Shown: positions 17,696-26,499 of the stretch, one piece after another
Layout: each line of letters opens with the position of its first letter
Numbering within the stretch: position 1 is the stretch's first letter
Source of the DNA: an uncultured Bacillaceae bacterium
Lineage (GTDB): Bacteria > Bacillota > Bacilli > Bacillales > Bacillaceae_L
Direction: 5' to 3'
Length of the DNA stretch: 64,000 nt
Assembly (NCBI GenBank): GCA_947497585.1
Contig: CANMHG010000010.1
Span: forward strand, 62,001 to 126,000
Program-made: the position numbers and the translations under genes
Notes under the pieces: model-generated
Seen by the model: the letters and a program-made list of their open reading frames with translations, nothing else
Told to the model about the DNA's origin: nothing
The model's database searches: none

Positions 17696-18556
17696 CATCG
17701 CTGTATGAAGAATTACTTGGTCATTACATGTCATATTTACTTTGTGAATCGTAATTTCAGGTAATGAGCCCACACGAATATTCACACCTGTTTGCCCAAG
17801 ACCTTCACTAATATAATACGGCTTCCCATTACGTTCATGAAAGCCTTTAATAATGTTCAATCGAGCCAATTTCCCCATTTTCGCAAGATGATATGGCTTC
17901 GGCCAGTGAATTTGACCACCATGAAAATGTCCAGATAATAAATAGTCAAAATGGTAGTTATCCATATGCAGAACAATATTAGGGTCATGTGTTAACACTA
18001 AATTGTATCCACCCTTAATGTTTTTATACGACTTTTCTATGTCACTACGTTTTGTACTAAAATCATCGATACCAATAATGTTAAGCTTATTGCCTTCAAT
18101 TACAATCGAAGCATTCTCATTTTGCATTGTTATACAGCCATTATCTTCTAATGTTTTCCTCAATTCTTCAAATCTCTCATTCTTTAAAACATAATCGTGA
18201 TTACCAAAAATAGCATAAATCCCATACTCTACCTGTAACTTATTAAGCACTTGAAGATATGGAACTAATTTGGGTATGCTACGTTTACGATCTAAAAAGT
18301 CACCTGTAAGTGCAATTAAATCAATCTTTTCATCTTTTAATTTTTGATATAGTGTGTCTGGTGAGATTGAGAGATTTTCTAAATGGATATCAGATAAGTG
18401 AAGTATATTTAAAGTAGGGGAATTAGGGTTGTCAGTTTTGTTCATAGAAGCATTAACATCTATTCTATTCATAACCACATTGTGAGTGTTTTTATTTGCT
18501 CGGTAGATCCCGAAAGCTACTACAATTATTAAAATCGAAACTAAGAAAAAAGACAT
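17681..18556 (-). CDS. membrane-anchored metallophosphoesterase (YkoQ/YkuE type)
   Basis: 291 residues from ATG 18556 (AAGGAGGAG upstream). An N-terminal transmembrane helix (about 2-19) precedes a calcineurin-like domain with all metal motifs: LSDIHLE, GDFLD, GNHD, THDPN and GHFHGGQ. YkuE-type enzymes hydrolyse phosphodiester or lipid pyrophosphate bonds at the membrane. Together with the YkoP-like gene and the glycosyltransferase at 19589 it repeats the ykoN-ykoP-ykoQ grouping of B. subtilis. Confidence 0.88.
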   Translation of the reverse strand: MSFFLVSILIIVVAFGIYRANKNTHNVVMNRIDVNASMNKTDNPNSPTLNILHLSDIHLENLSISPDTLYQKLKDEKIDLIALTGDFLDRKRSIPKLVPYLQVLNKLQVEYGIYAIFGNHDYVLKNERFEELRKTLEDNGCITMQNENASIVIEGNKLNIIGIDDFSTKRSDIEKSYKNIKGGYNLVLTHDPNIVLHMDNYHFDYLLSGHFHGGQIHWPKPYHLAKMGKLARLNIIKGFHERNGKPYYISEGLGQTGVNIRVGSLPEITIHKVNMTCNDQVILHTAMKRAQ

Positions 18557-18624
18557 AGTATCTCCTCCTTCTTTCACAATTATAGTAAAAAGAAGGAGAA
18601 ATGTAACTGGTAATAACTAGTTAG

Positions 18625-19212
18625 TTATCGTTTATATAGATTTAGAAGTACTTCTTTTGACATAAAAAGATACTTTGGAGGTCTTTTGAGGCTTTGTGAA
18701 TTTATTTGTGAAACTGATAAACAATACATTGGTATAAATACAAATTGCTTTATAAAACGATAGATCGGATTTTTTATTTCATATGTCTCAAATCCAAGTC
18801 GACTACACCCTTTATGCAACATAGTAATACCAATTATACCCTTTATCTCTTCACTTCTCGGATGAGAATTTATATGATCTGCTAAACTCGGCATTCCATT
18901 TAAAACATGTTTATAAATGATTCTTCCCCTTTTTGTATCACTTTCAACACTATTCATATCTTTCAATAACCGTACATTATGTAAATGAATTTTTATTAAA
19001 AGATCATTTTTCTTAATGGTGGTGCCATCTTTTAGGTGTACTTCTTTTCCTTTATAACGAGTAAGTCTTACACGGAATATATTTCGTTGTTGATTTGTGT
19101 CTTCTAGGTAAATTAAACGGGTAAATAAGTAGTATATTGGGTCTAGAATAGACCATATTGATAAGAAATATAATCTCATCTTCAACATTTGAAGGATCAA
19201 TCTCCTTTGCAT
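18625..19212 (-). CDS. YkoP-like protein
   Basis: Up to 195 residues. ATG 19212 lacks a good site, and ATG 19188 or 19179 downstream of GGAGATTG may be the true start. The N-terminus is hydrophobic (YFLSIWSILDPIYYLFTRLI), followed by a soluble domain ending with a second hydrophobic patch. Its place between a YkoQ-like phosphoesterase and a YkoN-like glycosyltransferase supports the YkoP assignment. The function is unknown; a glycolipid-linked role is likely from context. Confidence 0.65.
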   Translation of the reverse strand: MQRRLILQMLKMRLYFLSIWSILDPIYYLFTRLIYLEDTNQQRNIFRVRLTRYKGKEVHLKDGTTIKKNDLLIKIHLHNVRLLKDMNSVESDTKRGRIIYKHVLNGMPSLADHINSHPRSEEIKGIIGITMLHKGCSRLGFETYEIKNPIYRFIKQFVFIPMYCLSVSQINSQSLKRPPKYLFMSKEVLLNLYKR

Positions 19213-19300
19213 GAAGGATACTTATAGTTAAATTTTTTGATTTTCGTACAAATAATATTATTGGAAATTAAAGGTTTTTATTTTGGGTCTAAAATATTTG

Positions 19301-19484
19301 TTGATTTTCGTTACAGGACACTCGCTTTCCGCGGGGAATCATGAAAAAGCCCAACTTCCGGCTTTTTCAAAAGCGGATTCCCATAGGGGCGGGCGGTGAG
19401 CCTCCTCGGAGCATAGCTCCTGTGGGGTCTCACGGGATATCCCGCTACTCCCGCAGGAGTCTCGTGTCCTTCCACTACAATCAA
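19301..19484. repeat. dispersed GC-rich palindromic repeat, copy 1
   Basis: A GC-rich island of about 180 bp in AT-rich DNA. The outer arms TTGATT...AATCAA and GACACTCG...CGTGTC are inverted. Inside are CTTTCCGCGGGG, GAGCCTCCTCGG, TGTGGGGTCTCAC and CCCGCAGGAGTC. A nested hairpin GAAAAAGCC...GGCTTTTTC is inserted in this copy only. The second copy is at 59724-59843. This kind of repeat is scattered through many Bacillaceae genomes between genes. The apparent short ORF over it is not a gene. Confidence 0.85.
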
Positions 19485-19588
19485 CGGACTAGTATATCAA
19501 ACCTAATATTTAACTTAGCCTATTCCTGCATAAATCCTTCATAAACAATTCAAACTAAGGTAACTATGTTTTGCAAAGGAGTTTACTT

Positions 19589-20725
19589 ATGAAAAAGGTC
19601 TTATTTTTGCCTTTTTTACAGATACCTTCCGGCCATCATCAGGTGGTAGATGCTTTAAGGGAGGATTTAAAAATCAATCATTCAGGTTTGGTTTTTGATA
19701 AAATTGATGTGCTTCATTATGGTTATGGAAAGCTAGAGGCCCTTGTTTCGGGAATATATTTAAAGTGGATACACCATTTCCCTTCAACGTATAGTTGGCT
19801 TTATAAAAGTTCTGTTTATAGTGGTTCATCCAAGAATAAAAATTATAAACTTTATGAACTGTTATTTATTCACTATATTAAAAAAATTATGCTAGAAGCA
19901 AAACCAGATATTGTCGTTTGTTCACATGCATTGCCTTCTTATATGTTGAACTTATTAAAAAAAAGAGGATTTACTTCAGTACCAATTGTAAATGTTTATA
20001 CCGATTTTTTTGTTCATAGCTTCTGGGGAACAAATCATATAGACTATCACTTTGTTTCTAATCGGAATATGAAAAACGACTTGATAAATCGGGGGGTTAC
20101 CGAAAATCGAATTTATGTCACCGGGATACCTCTGCATCATAAAATTCTCCAACAAACTCACTCTAGTTCTATTCCTTCTAAACCGCATCTACATTGTACG
20201 ATCATGGGGGGCAGTTTAGGTGTCGGTGTCATAGATCGGCTTATAAAGAAATTAAAGCCAACAGGGCAGATTCACTATACTATTTTGTGTGGAAAAAACA
20301 ATAAACTTTATAACCAACTTAAAAGCCAAGGTTATAAGGATATCCATCCACTTCCTTACATAACCTCTAGGGAAGAAATGGATACTATATATTGTCAATC
20401 CGATTTTATAATTACTAAGCCTGGAGGTGTTACGGTTAGCGAATGCCTTCAAAAGAGAGTTCCTATTTTTGTGTATCACGCTCTCCCTGGCCAAGAAGAG
20501 ATTAATCTAAATGAACTAAACAAACTGGGAGTTGTTTTCCCATTAACTGACTGGGAGATATACGAAGATCTTGAACAACATTTATTATCTACCTACACCT
20601 CAGAGAAAAATATAGAGCAATATCGCTCTTCTCTAGACCAATATCACAGTGATTTTCACCATGAACCTGCATCCGTTATTTTAAATCGAATCTTACAAGA
20701 AACCGAAAGGAAGAGAAATGCATAA
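19589..20725 (+). CDS. MGDG-synthase-like glycosyltransferase (YkoN/UgtP type)
   Basis: 378 residues from ATG 19589, behind AAAGGAG. GT28-like GT-B fold: IPSGHHQVVDAL near the N-terminus is the MGDG-synthase N-domain motif, MGGSLGVGV follows the linker, and TKPGGVTVSECL is the nucleotide-sugar site. Such enzymes add glucose or galactose to diacylglycerol at the inner membrane face. The 50-residue ORF that follows overlaps its stop codon (TAATG). Confidence 0.85.
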   Translation: MKKVLFLPFLQIPSGHHQVVDALREDLKINHSGLVFDKIDVLHYGYGKLEALVSGIYLKWIHHFPSTYSWLYKSSVYSGSSKNKNYKLYELLFIHYIKKIMLEAKPDIVVCSHALPSYMLNLLKKRGFTSVPIVNVYTDFFVHSFWGTNHIDYHFVSNRNMKNDLINRGVTENRIYVTGIPLHHKILQQTHSSSIPSKPHLHCTIMGGSLGVGVIDRLIKKLKPTGQIHYTILCGKNNKLYNQLKSQGYKDIHPLPYITSREEMDTIYCQSDFIITKPGGVTVSECLQKRVPIFVYHALPGQEEINLNELNKLGVVFPLTDWEIYEDLEQHLLSTYTSEKNIEQYRSSLDQYHSDFHHEPASVILNRILQETERKRNA

Positions 20726-20877
20726 TGACAAAGCCTAAAAAAGATGAAAACGAACACTCACAAACACCAGAGGAACTAGACTTCATTATGTTAGATGACT
20801 GTCACACTTACAACTCAAAAGACCTCTTCTGGAAGGAACTAGCCACAATCGTAGAAGATGGAGCAGCAGAAGACTAA
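20725..20877 (+). CDS. 50-residue acidic protein
   Basis: ATG at 20725 overlaps the stop of the glycosyltransferase gene, giving translational coupling, with GGAAGAG nearby. The product is strongly acidic (EELDFIMLDDCH, ending VEDGAAED) with one Cys and one His. A terminator follows immediately. No family recognised. Confidence 0.6.
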   Translation: MTKPKKDENEHSQTPEELDFIMLDDCHTYNSKDLFWKELATIVEDGAAED

Positions 20878-20908
20878 AAAAAGGACCTCCTAAAGAGATC
20901 CTTTTTTT
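20876..20908. terminator. bidirectional terminator
   Basis: AAAAAAAGGA ... TCCTTTTTTT with inner CTC/GAG pairing, between the 50-residue gene and the convergent sco gene. Confidence 0.83.
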
Positions 20909-20917
20909 GGCAAGATA

Positions 20918-21487
20918 CTAATTCAACGACTTAACATCTTTAATAATCTGTTCAAATGGAACATCAACGCCGCTATAGCTTTGTTTAATGATCCCGTCTT
21001 TATCTACTACATAAAAAGAAGTACCATGACCAACCTGAGGCTCGCCTTTAATCTTCTGAACTAATGTCTTAAAGTTTTCTCTTGAAAAATTTTCAATTTC
21101 TTCTTGAGAATATCCTGTTAGAAAATGCCAATTAGAAAAGTTGGCATCAAACTTCCCAGCAAACTCCTTTAACACATCGGGAGAATCAACTTCAGGGTCG
21201 ACAGTAAATGAAACTATCTCTACATTTTCTATTCCTTCTTCATTTAATAGCCCTTGAATCTTAGCCATATTAGCAGTCATTGGTGGGCAAACCGTATCAC
21301 AATTTGTGAAAATAAAGTTCGCTAACCACACCTTCCCTTTTAAATCCTCTAGAGTTACTTCTTCACCGTCTTGATTAATATACGAGAATTCCTGTACTTC
21401 CCAGTTATGAGGATTTTCTATCTCATACCCACATGCCGTTAAAAATAGTATAAATCCCATTAGGATCATTAAGCCACTTTTCCTCAC
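20918..21487 (-). CDS. sco: SCO1/SenC-family copper lipoprotein (YpmQ)
   Basis: 189 residues, GTG start. The lipobox LTAC (about residues 16-19) anchors it outside the membrane. The thioredoxin-like domain holds the copper-binding CDTVCPP motif and the later His in VGHGTSFYVVD. Sco proteins deliver copper to the CuA centre of cytochrome c oxidase. In B. subtilis the orthologue ypmQ is next to ypmR-ypmS. Here those genes are 3.3 kb away on the same strand, with the ykoN/P/Q-like cluster and a dispersed repeat in between. Confidence 0.92.
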   Translation of the reverse strand: MRKSGLMILMGFILFLTACGYEIENPHNWEVQEFSYINQDGEEVTLEDLKGKVWLANFIFTNCDTVCPPMTANMAKIQGLLNEEGIENVEIVSFTVDPEVDSPDVLKEFAGKFDANFSNWHFLTGYSQEEIENFSRENFKTLVQKIKGEPQVGHGTSFYVVDKDGIIKQSYSGVDVPFEQIIKDVKSLN

Positions 21488-21681
21488 AATTTTTCACCTT
21501 TTTTCTTTTGAATTCATGAGCCATTTTACCAGAAAAAGAGACAAGAAGAAAGAAATAAGATATCAGAGTACATTTTCAGTTTCTCAAATCATAATATAAG
21601 GATTATAATCATAGAATGGACAAGAAGTAATGAGTTGTCCAATAGTTATGGGGGTTTGAATCATGTTCGTTATGTTTGTGA

Positions 21682-22356
21682 ATGATAGAAACAAACCAAA
21701 TATCCACTGTAACAGAGAGAAGGGCGACCCTACCTATGTCTAAAAGAGTACTAGTTTCCTATACTTTAATTTTCACAGGCGCAATCCTCCAAGGGTTAGC
21801 AATGTCATTATTTCTTTTTCCTCACAACATACCTTCTGGTGGTGCTGCAGGCTTAGCTATTTTAATCAACCATTGGTTACAACTTCCCTTAGGACTAGCT
21901 CTCTGGTTTGTTAACTTTGCTTTTTTGGTTTTAGCCCTAAAGTACTTTGGTTATACATGGACTATTCGAACAATGCTTTCTGTTACAATCACATCTGTAA
22001 CAGTTAGTCTTGCTTCAGAACATATGGAGTTATCTACAAATTATTTTTGGATTGATTTATTAAGTGGTGGTATTATATTTGGAATCGGAGTTGGATTGCT
22101 AATCCGCAATGGGGCTTCTAGTGGTGGAATGGTTATTCCAGCATTAATGATTGCTAACATGAAGGGGACTTCTCCAGGTCGAGTCATGCTATGGATTAAT
22201 TTTTTCATTTTTCTCCTAACAGCAACAGTGATTGAATGGACAATTGTAATATTTGCCATCATTTGCCAAACAATCTCAACTAATATCATTGATTTTATCT
22301 ATCATTTTAAAATTCCCTATACTTATTCAACTGAATTAGGTTGGAGAAAAAAATAA
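21682..22356 (+). CDS. YitT-family membrane protein
   Basis: Up to 224 residues; ATG 21738, behind AGAGAAGGG, may be the true start. Five or six transmembrane helices. FPHNIPSGGAAGLAILIN and LLIRNGASSGGMVIPAL are the repeated Gly/Ser-rich motifs of the YitT family. It lacks the C-terminal DUF2179 domain that longer members carry. The function is unknown. A bidirectional terminator separates it from cysC. Confidence 0.8.
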   Translation: MIETNQISTVTERRATLPMSKRVLVSYTLIFTGAILQGLAMSLFLFPHNIPSGGAAGLAILINHWLQLPLGLALWFVNFAFLVLALKYFGYTWTIRTMLSVTITSVTVSLASEHMELSTNYFWIDLLSGGIIFGIGVGLLIRNGASSGGMVIPALMIANMKGTSPGRVMLWINFFIFLLTATVIEWTIVIFAIICQTISTNIIDFIYHFKIPYTYSTELGWRKK

Positions 22357-22357
22357 T

Positions 22358-22390
22358 CAAAGACCGTGGATACCTAATACACGGTCTTTG
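22358..22390. terminator. bidirectional terminator
   Basis: CAAAGACCGTG, 11 nt, CACGGTCTTTG. It closes both the YitT-type gene and the sulfate-assimilation operon. Confidence 0.85.
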
Positions 22391-22400
22391 TTATGTTACC

Positions 22401-23000
22401 TTAAATTATTTTATTACTTTGTAGGTAATCAACAATAATATCAACTGATTTAGTCAGTGATTTATTATTCGTTTCAATGATTATTTCTGGATTTTCCGGT
22501 TCTTCATAAGGTGAACTAATTCCTGTAAAATCCTTTATTTCCCCAGACCTAGCCTTTTTGTAAAGTCCTTTTGGGTCACGTCCTTCACATATTTCCAATG
22601 GACATCTAACGTAGATTTCAATAAATTCCCCTTCTGGAAATAGCTCTCTAACTAAACTCCGGTCTTCCCGAAATGGAGAAATAAAAGCTGTTGAAACAAT
22701 CGTACCACTGTCTACAAAAAGCTTTGATACCTCACCAATTCGACGAATGTTTTCTTTTCGGTCCTCCTTACTGAATCCAAGCCCCTTGTTCAGACCATGA
22801 CGAACATTGTCTCCATCTAACACATAGCTTTGTATACCTAATGAATGTAGTTTTTTATCTAAGGCATTTGCTAATGAGGATTTACCAGATCCAGAAAGCC
22901 CAGTAAACCAAAGAACACAGCTTTTGTGATTGTTTTTGTCTTGCCGATTTGCTTTTGTTATAAATGACTTGTGCCAAACAATATAAGGATGTTTCCCCAC
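22401..23000 (-). CDS. cysC: adenylylsulfate (APS) kinase
   Basis: 199 residues, GTG start at 23000 with AAAGGGTGG upstream. The Walker A loop reads GLSGSGKSS, and [17 protein letters not shown] is the substrate-binding stretch typical of CysC. It phosphorylates APS to PAPS. It is the last gene of the five-gene operon. The reductase in the same operon has the 4Fe-4S Cys set usual for enzymes that can use APS directly, so CysC may serve another need for PAPS or a parallel route. Confidence 0.94.
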   Translation of the reverse strand: MGKHPYIVWHKSFITKANRQDKNNHKSCVLWFTGLSGSGKSSLANALDKKLHSLGIQSYVLDGDNVRHGLNKGLGFSKEDRKENIRRIGEVSKLFVDSGTIVSTAFISPFREDRSLVRELFPEGEFIEIYVRCPLEICEGRDPKGLYKKARSGEIKDFTGISSPYEEPENPEIIIETNNKSLTKSVDIIVDYLQSNKII

Positions 23001-23018
23001 TTTAACTAACCACCCTTT

Positions 23019-24167
23019 TTATATCTTTGTAAACGTGCCTTGTAGACCCTTAATCAATACTTCAACAACTTCAGGACGACTAAACTCCTTAGGTGGTTTT
23101 TGACCTTCCTTTAACATTTGCCTTACTTTTGTTCCAGAAAGGATCACATGATGTTCCTTGTCATGCGGGCATGTTTTTTCGGAGGCCATGTTTCCACATT
23201 TTTTACAATAGAAACTGTGTTCAAAAAACAATGTTTGAATTCCAAGTTCCTCACTTGTGAAATGGCTAAAAATTTTCTGAGCATCATACGTGCCATAATA
23301 GTTGCCAACACCTGCATGGTCACGACCGACAATAAAATGAGTACAGCCATAATTTTTCCTTACTATTGCATGAAAGACTGCCTCTCTTGGACCAGCGTAT
23401 CTCATCGCTGCAGGAAAAACAGCAAGAAGCACGCGGTTTTTCGGGTAATATTTTTCTAAAAGCACTTTATAGCTTTCCATACGAATATCACTAGGGATAT
23501 CATCTGATTTTGTTTCCCCAACTAAAGGGTTTAGAAACAACCCATCTACCATTTCAAGTGCTGTCTTTTGAATATATTCGTGAGCACGGTGTACAGGATT
23601 TCTTGTTTGAAAACCAACAATTGTATTCCAACCGAGTCTTTCAAAGAGTGCTCTTGTCTCAGTAGGATCTAAATAATAATTAGTAAAGTCTTTCTTTTCT
23701 GGACGCTTAATTAATGTAATTGGTCCAGCAATATAAACATTTGGACGTTTAAAAAGTTTTGCTACTCCTGGATGTTCGCGATCATTTGTCTTATACACCT
23801 TGAATGCTTCTATCTCTTTATTTGGATAAAAGATTTCTGATACTTCAATTACACCATAGGTTACTGAATCTTTTACAAGTTTTACTTTTTCACCTATGAT
23901 TAATTGCTCAGCTAACGACTCTTCAACAGCTAATGTAATAGGAATTGACCATGGTTCGCCTGTTGCTAGTCTCATTTGATTAAGTACATTTTCATAATCC
24001 TTTTTCCCAAGAAAGCCTGTTAATGGACTATATGCACCAATCGCGATTAGTTCCAAATCACTTAATGCCATATTATCTAGTTCAATTTCAGATACAATAT
24101 TATCCAGTGACATCGTTTCATTTACTAAATTTATTAACTTACCACCATGTGGCTTACTAACTGTCAC
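23019..24167 (-). CDS. sat: sulfate adenylyltransferase
   Basis: 382 residues, GTG start behind AGGAGG. The ATP-binding motifs [11 protein letters not shown] and GRDHAGVG are intact, and a C-terminal zinc-type Cys set is seen in [16 protein letters not shown]. The enzyme converts sulfate and ATP to APS and pyrophosphate. It lies between cysH and cysC with short gaps (29 and 18 bp), so all are one transcript. Confidence 0.95.
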   Translation of the reverse strand: MTVSKPHGGKLINLVNETMSLDNIVSEIELDNMALSDLELIAIGAYSPLTGFLGKKDYENVLNQMRLATGEPWSIPITLAVEESLAEQLIIGEKVKLVKDSVTYGVIEVSEIFYPNKEIEAFKVYKTNDREHPGVAKLFKRPNVYIAGPITLIKRPEKKDFTNYYLDPTETRALFERLGWNTIVGFQTRNPVHRAHEYIQKTALEMVDGLFLNPLVGETKSDDIPSDIRMESYKVLLEKYYPKNRVLLAVFPAAMRYAGPREAVFHAIVRKNYGCTHFIVGRDHAGVGNYYGTYDAQKIFSHFTSEELGIQTLFFEHSFYCKKCGNMASEKTCPHDKEHHVILSGTKVRQMLKEGQKPPKEFSRPEVVEVLIKGLQGTFTKI

Positions 24168-24196
24168 TTCTATTTCCTCCTATATATCTCTTAATC

Positions 24197-24949
24197 TTAG
24201 TTTTGATGTAAACCACACTCGGTCTTAGTAGAATTAGCCCAGCGGCCGGTCCTTAGATCACCGTTTCCTTTTACCTCAGATGTACAATGATAGCAGCCAA
24301 TACTAGGATAATTCCGATCATGAAGCTCGTTATAAGGAAGGTCATTAAGCTTGATATAACTCCAAATATCTTCCCAAGTCCAGTGAATTAGTGGGCAAAT
24401 TTTTATCGATTTAAACTTTTCATCTTTATTAATGTAATTTACATGACTTCTTGTTGGAGATTGTTCTCTACGTAGTCCTGATATCCATGCTGTAACGCCT
24501 GATAACACTTCAGTTAAAGGCTCTATTTTACGGATTTGACAGCAAAGATTCGGGTTCGTCTTCCATAACTGTGCACCATGTTTATCTTTTTGCTCTTCCA
24601 ATGTTACGTTTGGTTTCTTTAGCTCAATCCGCAAAGTAGGATATTTTGCTTTTATCCTATTTATAAGTTCGTAGGTTTCTTTAAAGTGAAGATCTGTGTC
24701 TAGAAACGTAACCTTTGCATCTTTTTTAACCTTGTGAATTAGATCGACCAAAACTACACCTTCGGCACCAAAACTACATGCATATACAATATCTTCACCG
24801 TACGTATCATACGCCCACTTTATTACACTAAAATAATCCTTTAATTCATGTTCTACATGTTTAACCTCGTTATCATCCCAGGTATTATATGTTACTTTCG
24901 TTGACAATCCTCTCACCTCTATCTGGAATCTTTCCTCAGGTTCAATCAA
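24197..24949 (-). CDS. cysH: APS/PAPS reductase
   Basis: 250 residues if TTG 24949 is used (it overlaps the previous gene by 8 nt). TTG 24907, behind GAGGTGAGAGGA, gives a 236-residue product closer in length to known CysH and may be the true start. The PP-loop motif is ACSFGAEGVVLVD. Paired cysteines in LCCQIRK and GCYHC indicate a 4Fe-4S cluster, and the C-terminal TECGLH carries the catalytic Cys. It reduces activated sulfate to sulfite. This sulfite can also feed the sulfolactate branch encoded upstream. Confidence 0.93.
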   Translation of the reverse strand: MIEPEERFQIEVRGLSTKVTYNTWDDNEVKHVEHELKDYFSVIKWAYDTYGEDIVYACSFGAEGVVLVDLIHKVKKDAKVTFLDTDLHFKETYELINRIKAKYPTLRIELKKPNVTLEEQKDKHGAQLWKTNPNLCCQIRKIEPLTEVLSGVTAWISGLRREQSPTRSHVNYINKDEKFKSIKICPLIHWTWEDIWSYIKLNDLPYNELHDRNYPSIGCYHCTSEVKGNGDLRTGRWANSTKTECGLHQN

Positions 24950-25475
24950 ATTCTAACAAAATAAAATCATTATTCTTTACGACCACTTTATTCATCAAGG
25001 CAATCGATCCTGTTTTTTGAATAGAAATTGCTGCTCGAATCCATGATCCATGGCCAAATGCTAGAACCTTAGGGTATTCCTTGTATTTTTCAACAAACTG
25101 TTTTACCCGCTCTTCTAATGCAGCCAAAGGTTCACCCAAAGTCAAGGACGTGGGGGCATTTACCCAAAGATCTTCGTTCTCTTTAATGAGTAAGCTCTTT
25201 TCTTTCCCTTCATAAACCCCAAAGTTTAGTTCATTGAGTAAGGGCTCTTGATTCACATTGGAATAACCATACACTTGTGCCGTTTGCTTGGTCCGTCTTA
25301 ATGAACTAGTAAGTATAAGATCATAAGGTTGATAATTGAGTATAGAGGCTTTATTTTCATCAATATTTGCCATATCCTCTACTGAAACATCATCGATTTC
25401 GATATCCTTACTCCCCTGTAGAAGACCTGCTTTATTCCAAGCTGTCGGCAAGTGTCTTATAATGGCAAGTTGCAT
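24942..25475 (-). CDS. histidine phosphatase family protein in the sulfolactate operon
   Basis: 177 residues. The N-terminal LAIIRHLPTAWNKAG is the phosphohistidine motif with RHL instead of the usual RHG, followed by SSLRRTKQTAQ and a later FGHGSWIRA with the second His. It overlaps comA by 19 nt and cysH by 8 nt, so it is tightly coupled. In B. subtilis the equivalent slot (yitC) holds a ComB-type 2-phosphosulfolactate phosphatase. This protein may do that job here (inference). Confidence 0.82.
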   Translation of the reverse strand: MQLAIIRHLPTAWNKAGLLQGSKDIEIDDVSVEDMANIDENKASILNYQPYDLILTSSLRRTKQTAQVYGYSNVNQEPLLNELNFGVYEGKEKSLLIKENEDLWVNAPTSLTLGEPLAALEERVKQFVEKYKEYPKVLAFGHGSWIRAAISIQKTGSIALMNKVVVKNNDFILLEFD

Positions 25476-26227
25476 TCCTTTTCCTCCAAGAAAAATGTTT
25501 CACTTCTTAAACCACGTCTTTGCGATTCCAAAACCAATAAGTCATTGAGTTTCACATTTCCTAAATTGACGTTTGAACCAAACTGATTAATAAAATACAT
25601 TTGATTCTTTGGTGTCGGCGCTTCAAAAATTAGTTTATTTACATCGAGGCCCTCTACCATTTCCCGAATTAGTTCTGTTTTTATAGCACCATCTTTGCTA
25701 TAAATTCCCGACGTTCCAGAATCTCTTCCTTCTGTAATCACATATTTACAGCCTGCGTCAATTAGTAAGCAAAGTTCTTCCTTCCATTGTTCAAGAGACA
25801 TTTCACTCTCTGCATCCTTGGAACCCACTTCACCTAATACTATAAATTCGTCTTTAACCATTGAAATTATCTCTAATCTTTCCTTTAAAGGAATATCAAT
25901 CGTTCCATTCGAAACTTCAATCCAGTTAATCCCCAGTTTTTTTAACCAGTTTATATAGTTTGTGATTTTTCCTTGAAAATAACATTTTTCAAATAAAGTT
26001 CCACCAAAATAAACATTAATTTTATTTCTTTTATATAAATTGATTTTTTCACTAAGGTTTGGAGTAACATAAGCGGACCCAATGCCAATTTTAGCAATAT
26101 CAACAAACTGGTGATAATCCTTTAAAATTCCTTCGAGATGGTTAAGTGGTGTACCAAAGTCAGCTATTGATGTAAGCCCGTATTCACGTTGACCTGTTGT
26201 TCTTTGAGGTAATGATAAAAAATCCAT
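25457..26227 (-). CDS. comA: phosphosulfolactate synthase (ComA/YitD)
   Basis: 256 residues, a TIM-barrel of the ComA family. LTSIADFGTPLNHLE, KIGIGSAYVTP and VLGEVGSKDAE are characteristic, and ITEGRDSG and FEAPTPKNQ follow. It adds sulfite to phosphoenolpyruvate to give (R)-phosphosulfolactate. In Bacillus this leads to 3-sulfolactate, which accumulates in spores. It is the first gene of the operon with the phosphatase, cysH, sat and cysC, so one transcript makes the sulfite and uses it. I found no recognisable S-box or CymR site upstream. Confidence 0.9.
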   Translation of the reverse strand: MDFLSLPQRTTGQREYGLTSIADFGTPLNHLEGILKDYHQFVDIAKIGIGSAYVTPNLSEKINLYKRNKINVYFGGTLFEKCYFQGKITNYINWLKKLGINWIEVSNGTIDIPLKERLEIISMVKDEFIVLGEVGSKDAESEMSLEQWKEELCLLIDAGCKYVITEGRDSGTSGIYSKDGAIKTELIREMVEGLDVNKLIFEAPTPKNQMYFINQFGSNVNLGNVKLNDLLVLESQRRGLRSETFFLEEKECNLPL

Positions 26228-26499
26228 TAGGGATAAACGCCTCCTTCACTTTACAGTTGCTATATTATTCATGAGTAGGCAATTGGTGTAAATAATGGGC
26301 TTTAGCCTTCATTCAGTTTGTAGAACGCTCATTTTCAGTTGACTGACAAAATAAAAAGAAATATATGGTACGCATATTGGTTTTTCATCTTTCAAACAAT
26401 ATAAAAAGTAGTTACTTAGTAATAAGGGGGAAAGCATTCTATATCCACTAGAATGAAATGAATTCTGGATATTCAGCTAGGTAAGGAGTTGTTTGATAC
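26228..26499. other. divergent intergenic region
   Basis: 272 bp between comA (minus) and the MFS gene (plus). A candidate + promoter TTGACT, 17 nt, TATATG begins at 26339. No riboswitch or ORF was recognised. Confidence 0.4.

Noticed and set aside
19341..19544. 67-codon ORF on the + strand
   Set aside because: It lies over the GC-rich dispersed repeat, has no ribosome binding site and no protein-like composition.
23118..23459. 113-codon + strand ORF inside sat
   Set aside because: It is a shadow of the sat coding frame, with no start site and no recognisable protein.
26228..26499. S-box or CymR control site upstream of the sulfur operon
   Set aside because: No recognisable S-box core or CymR inverted repeat was seen.
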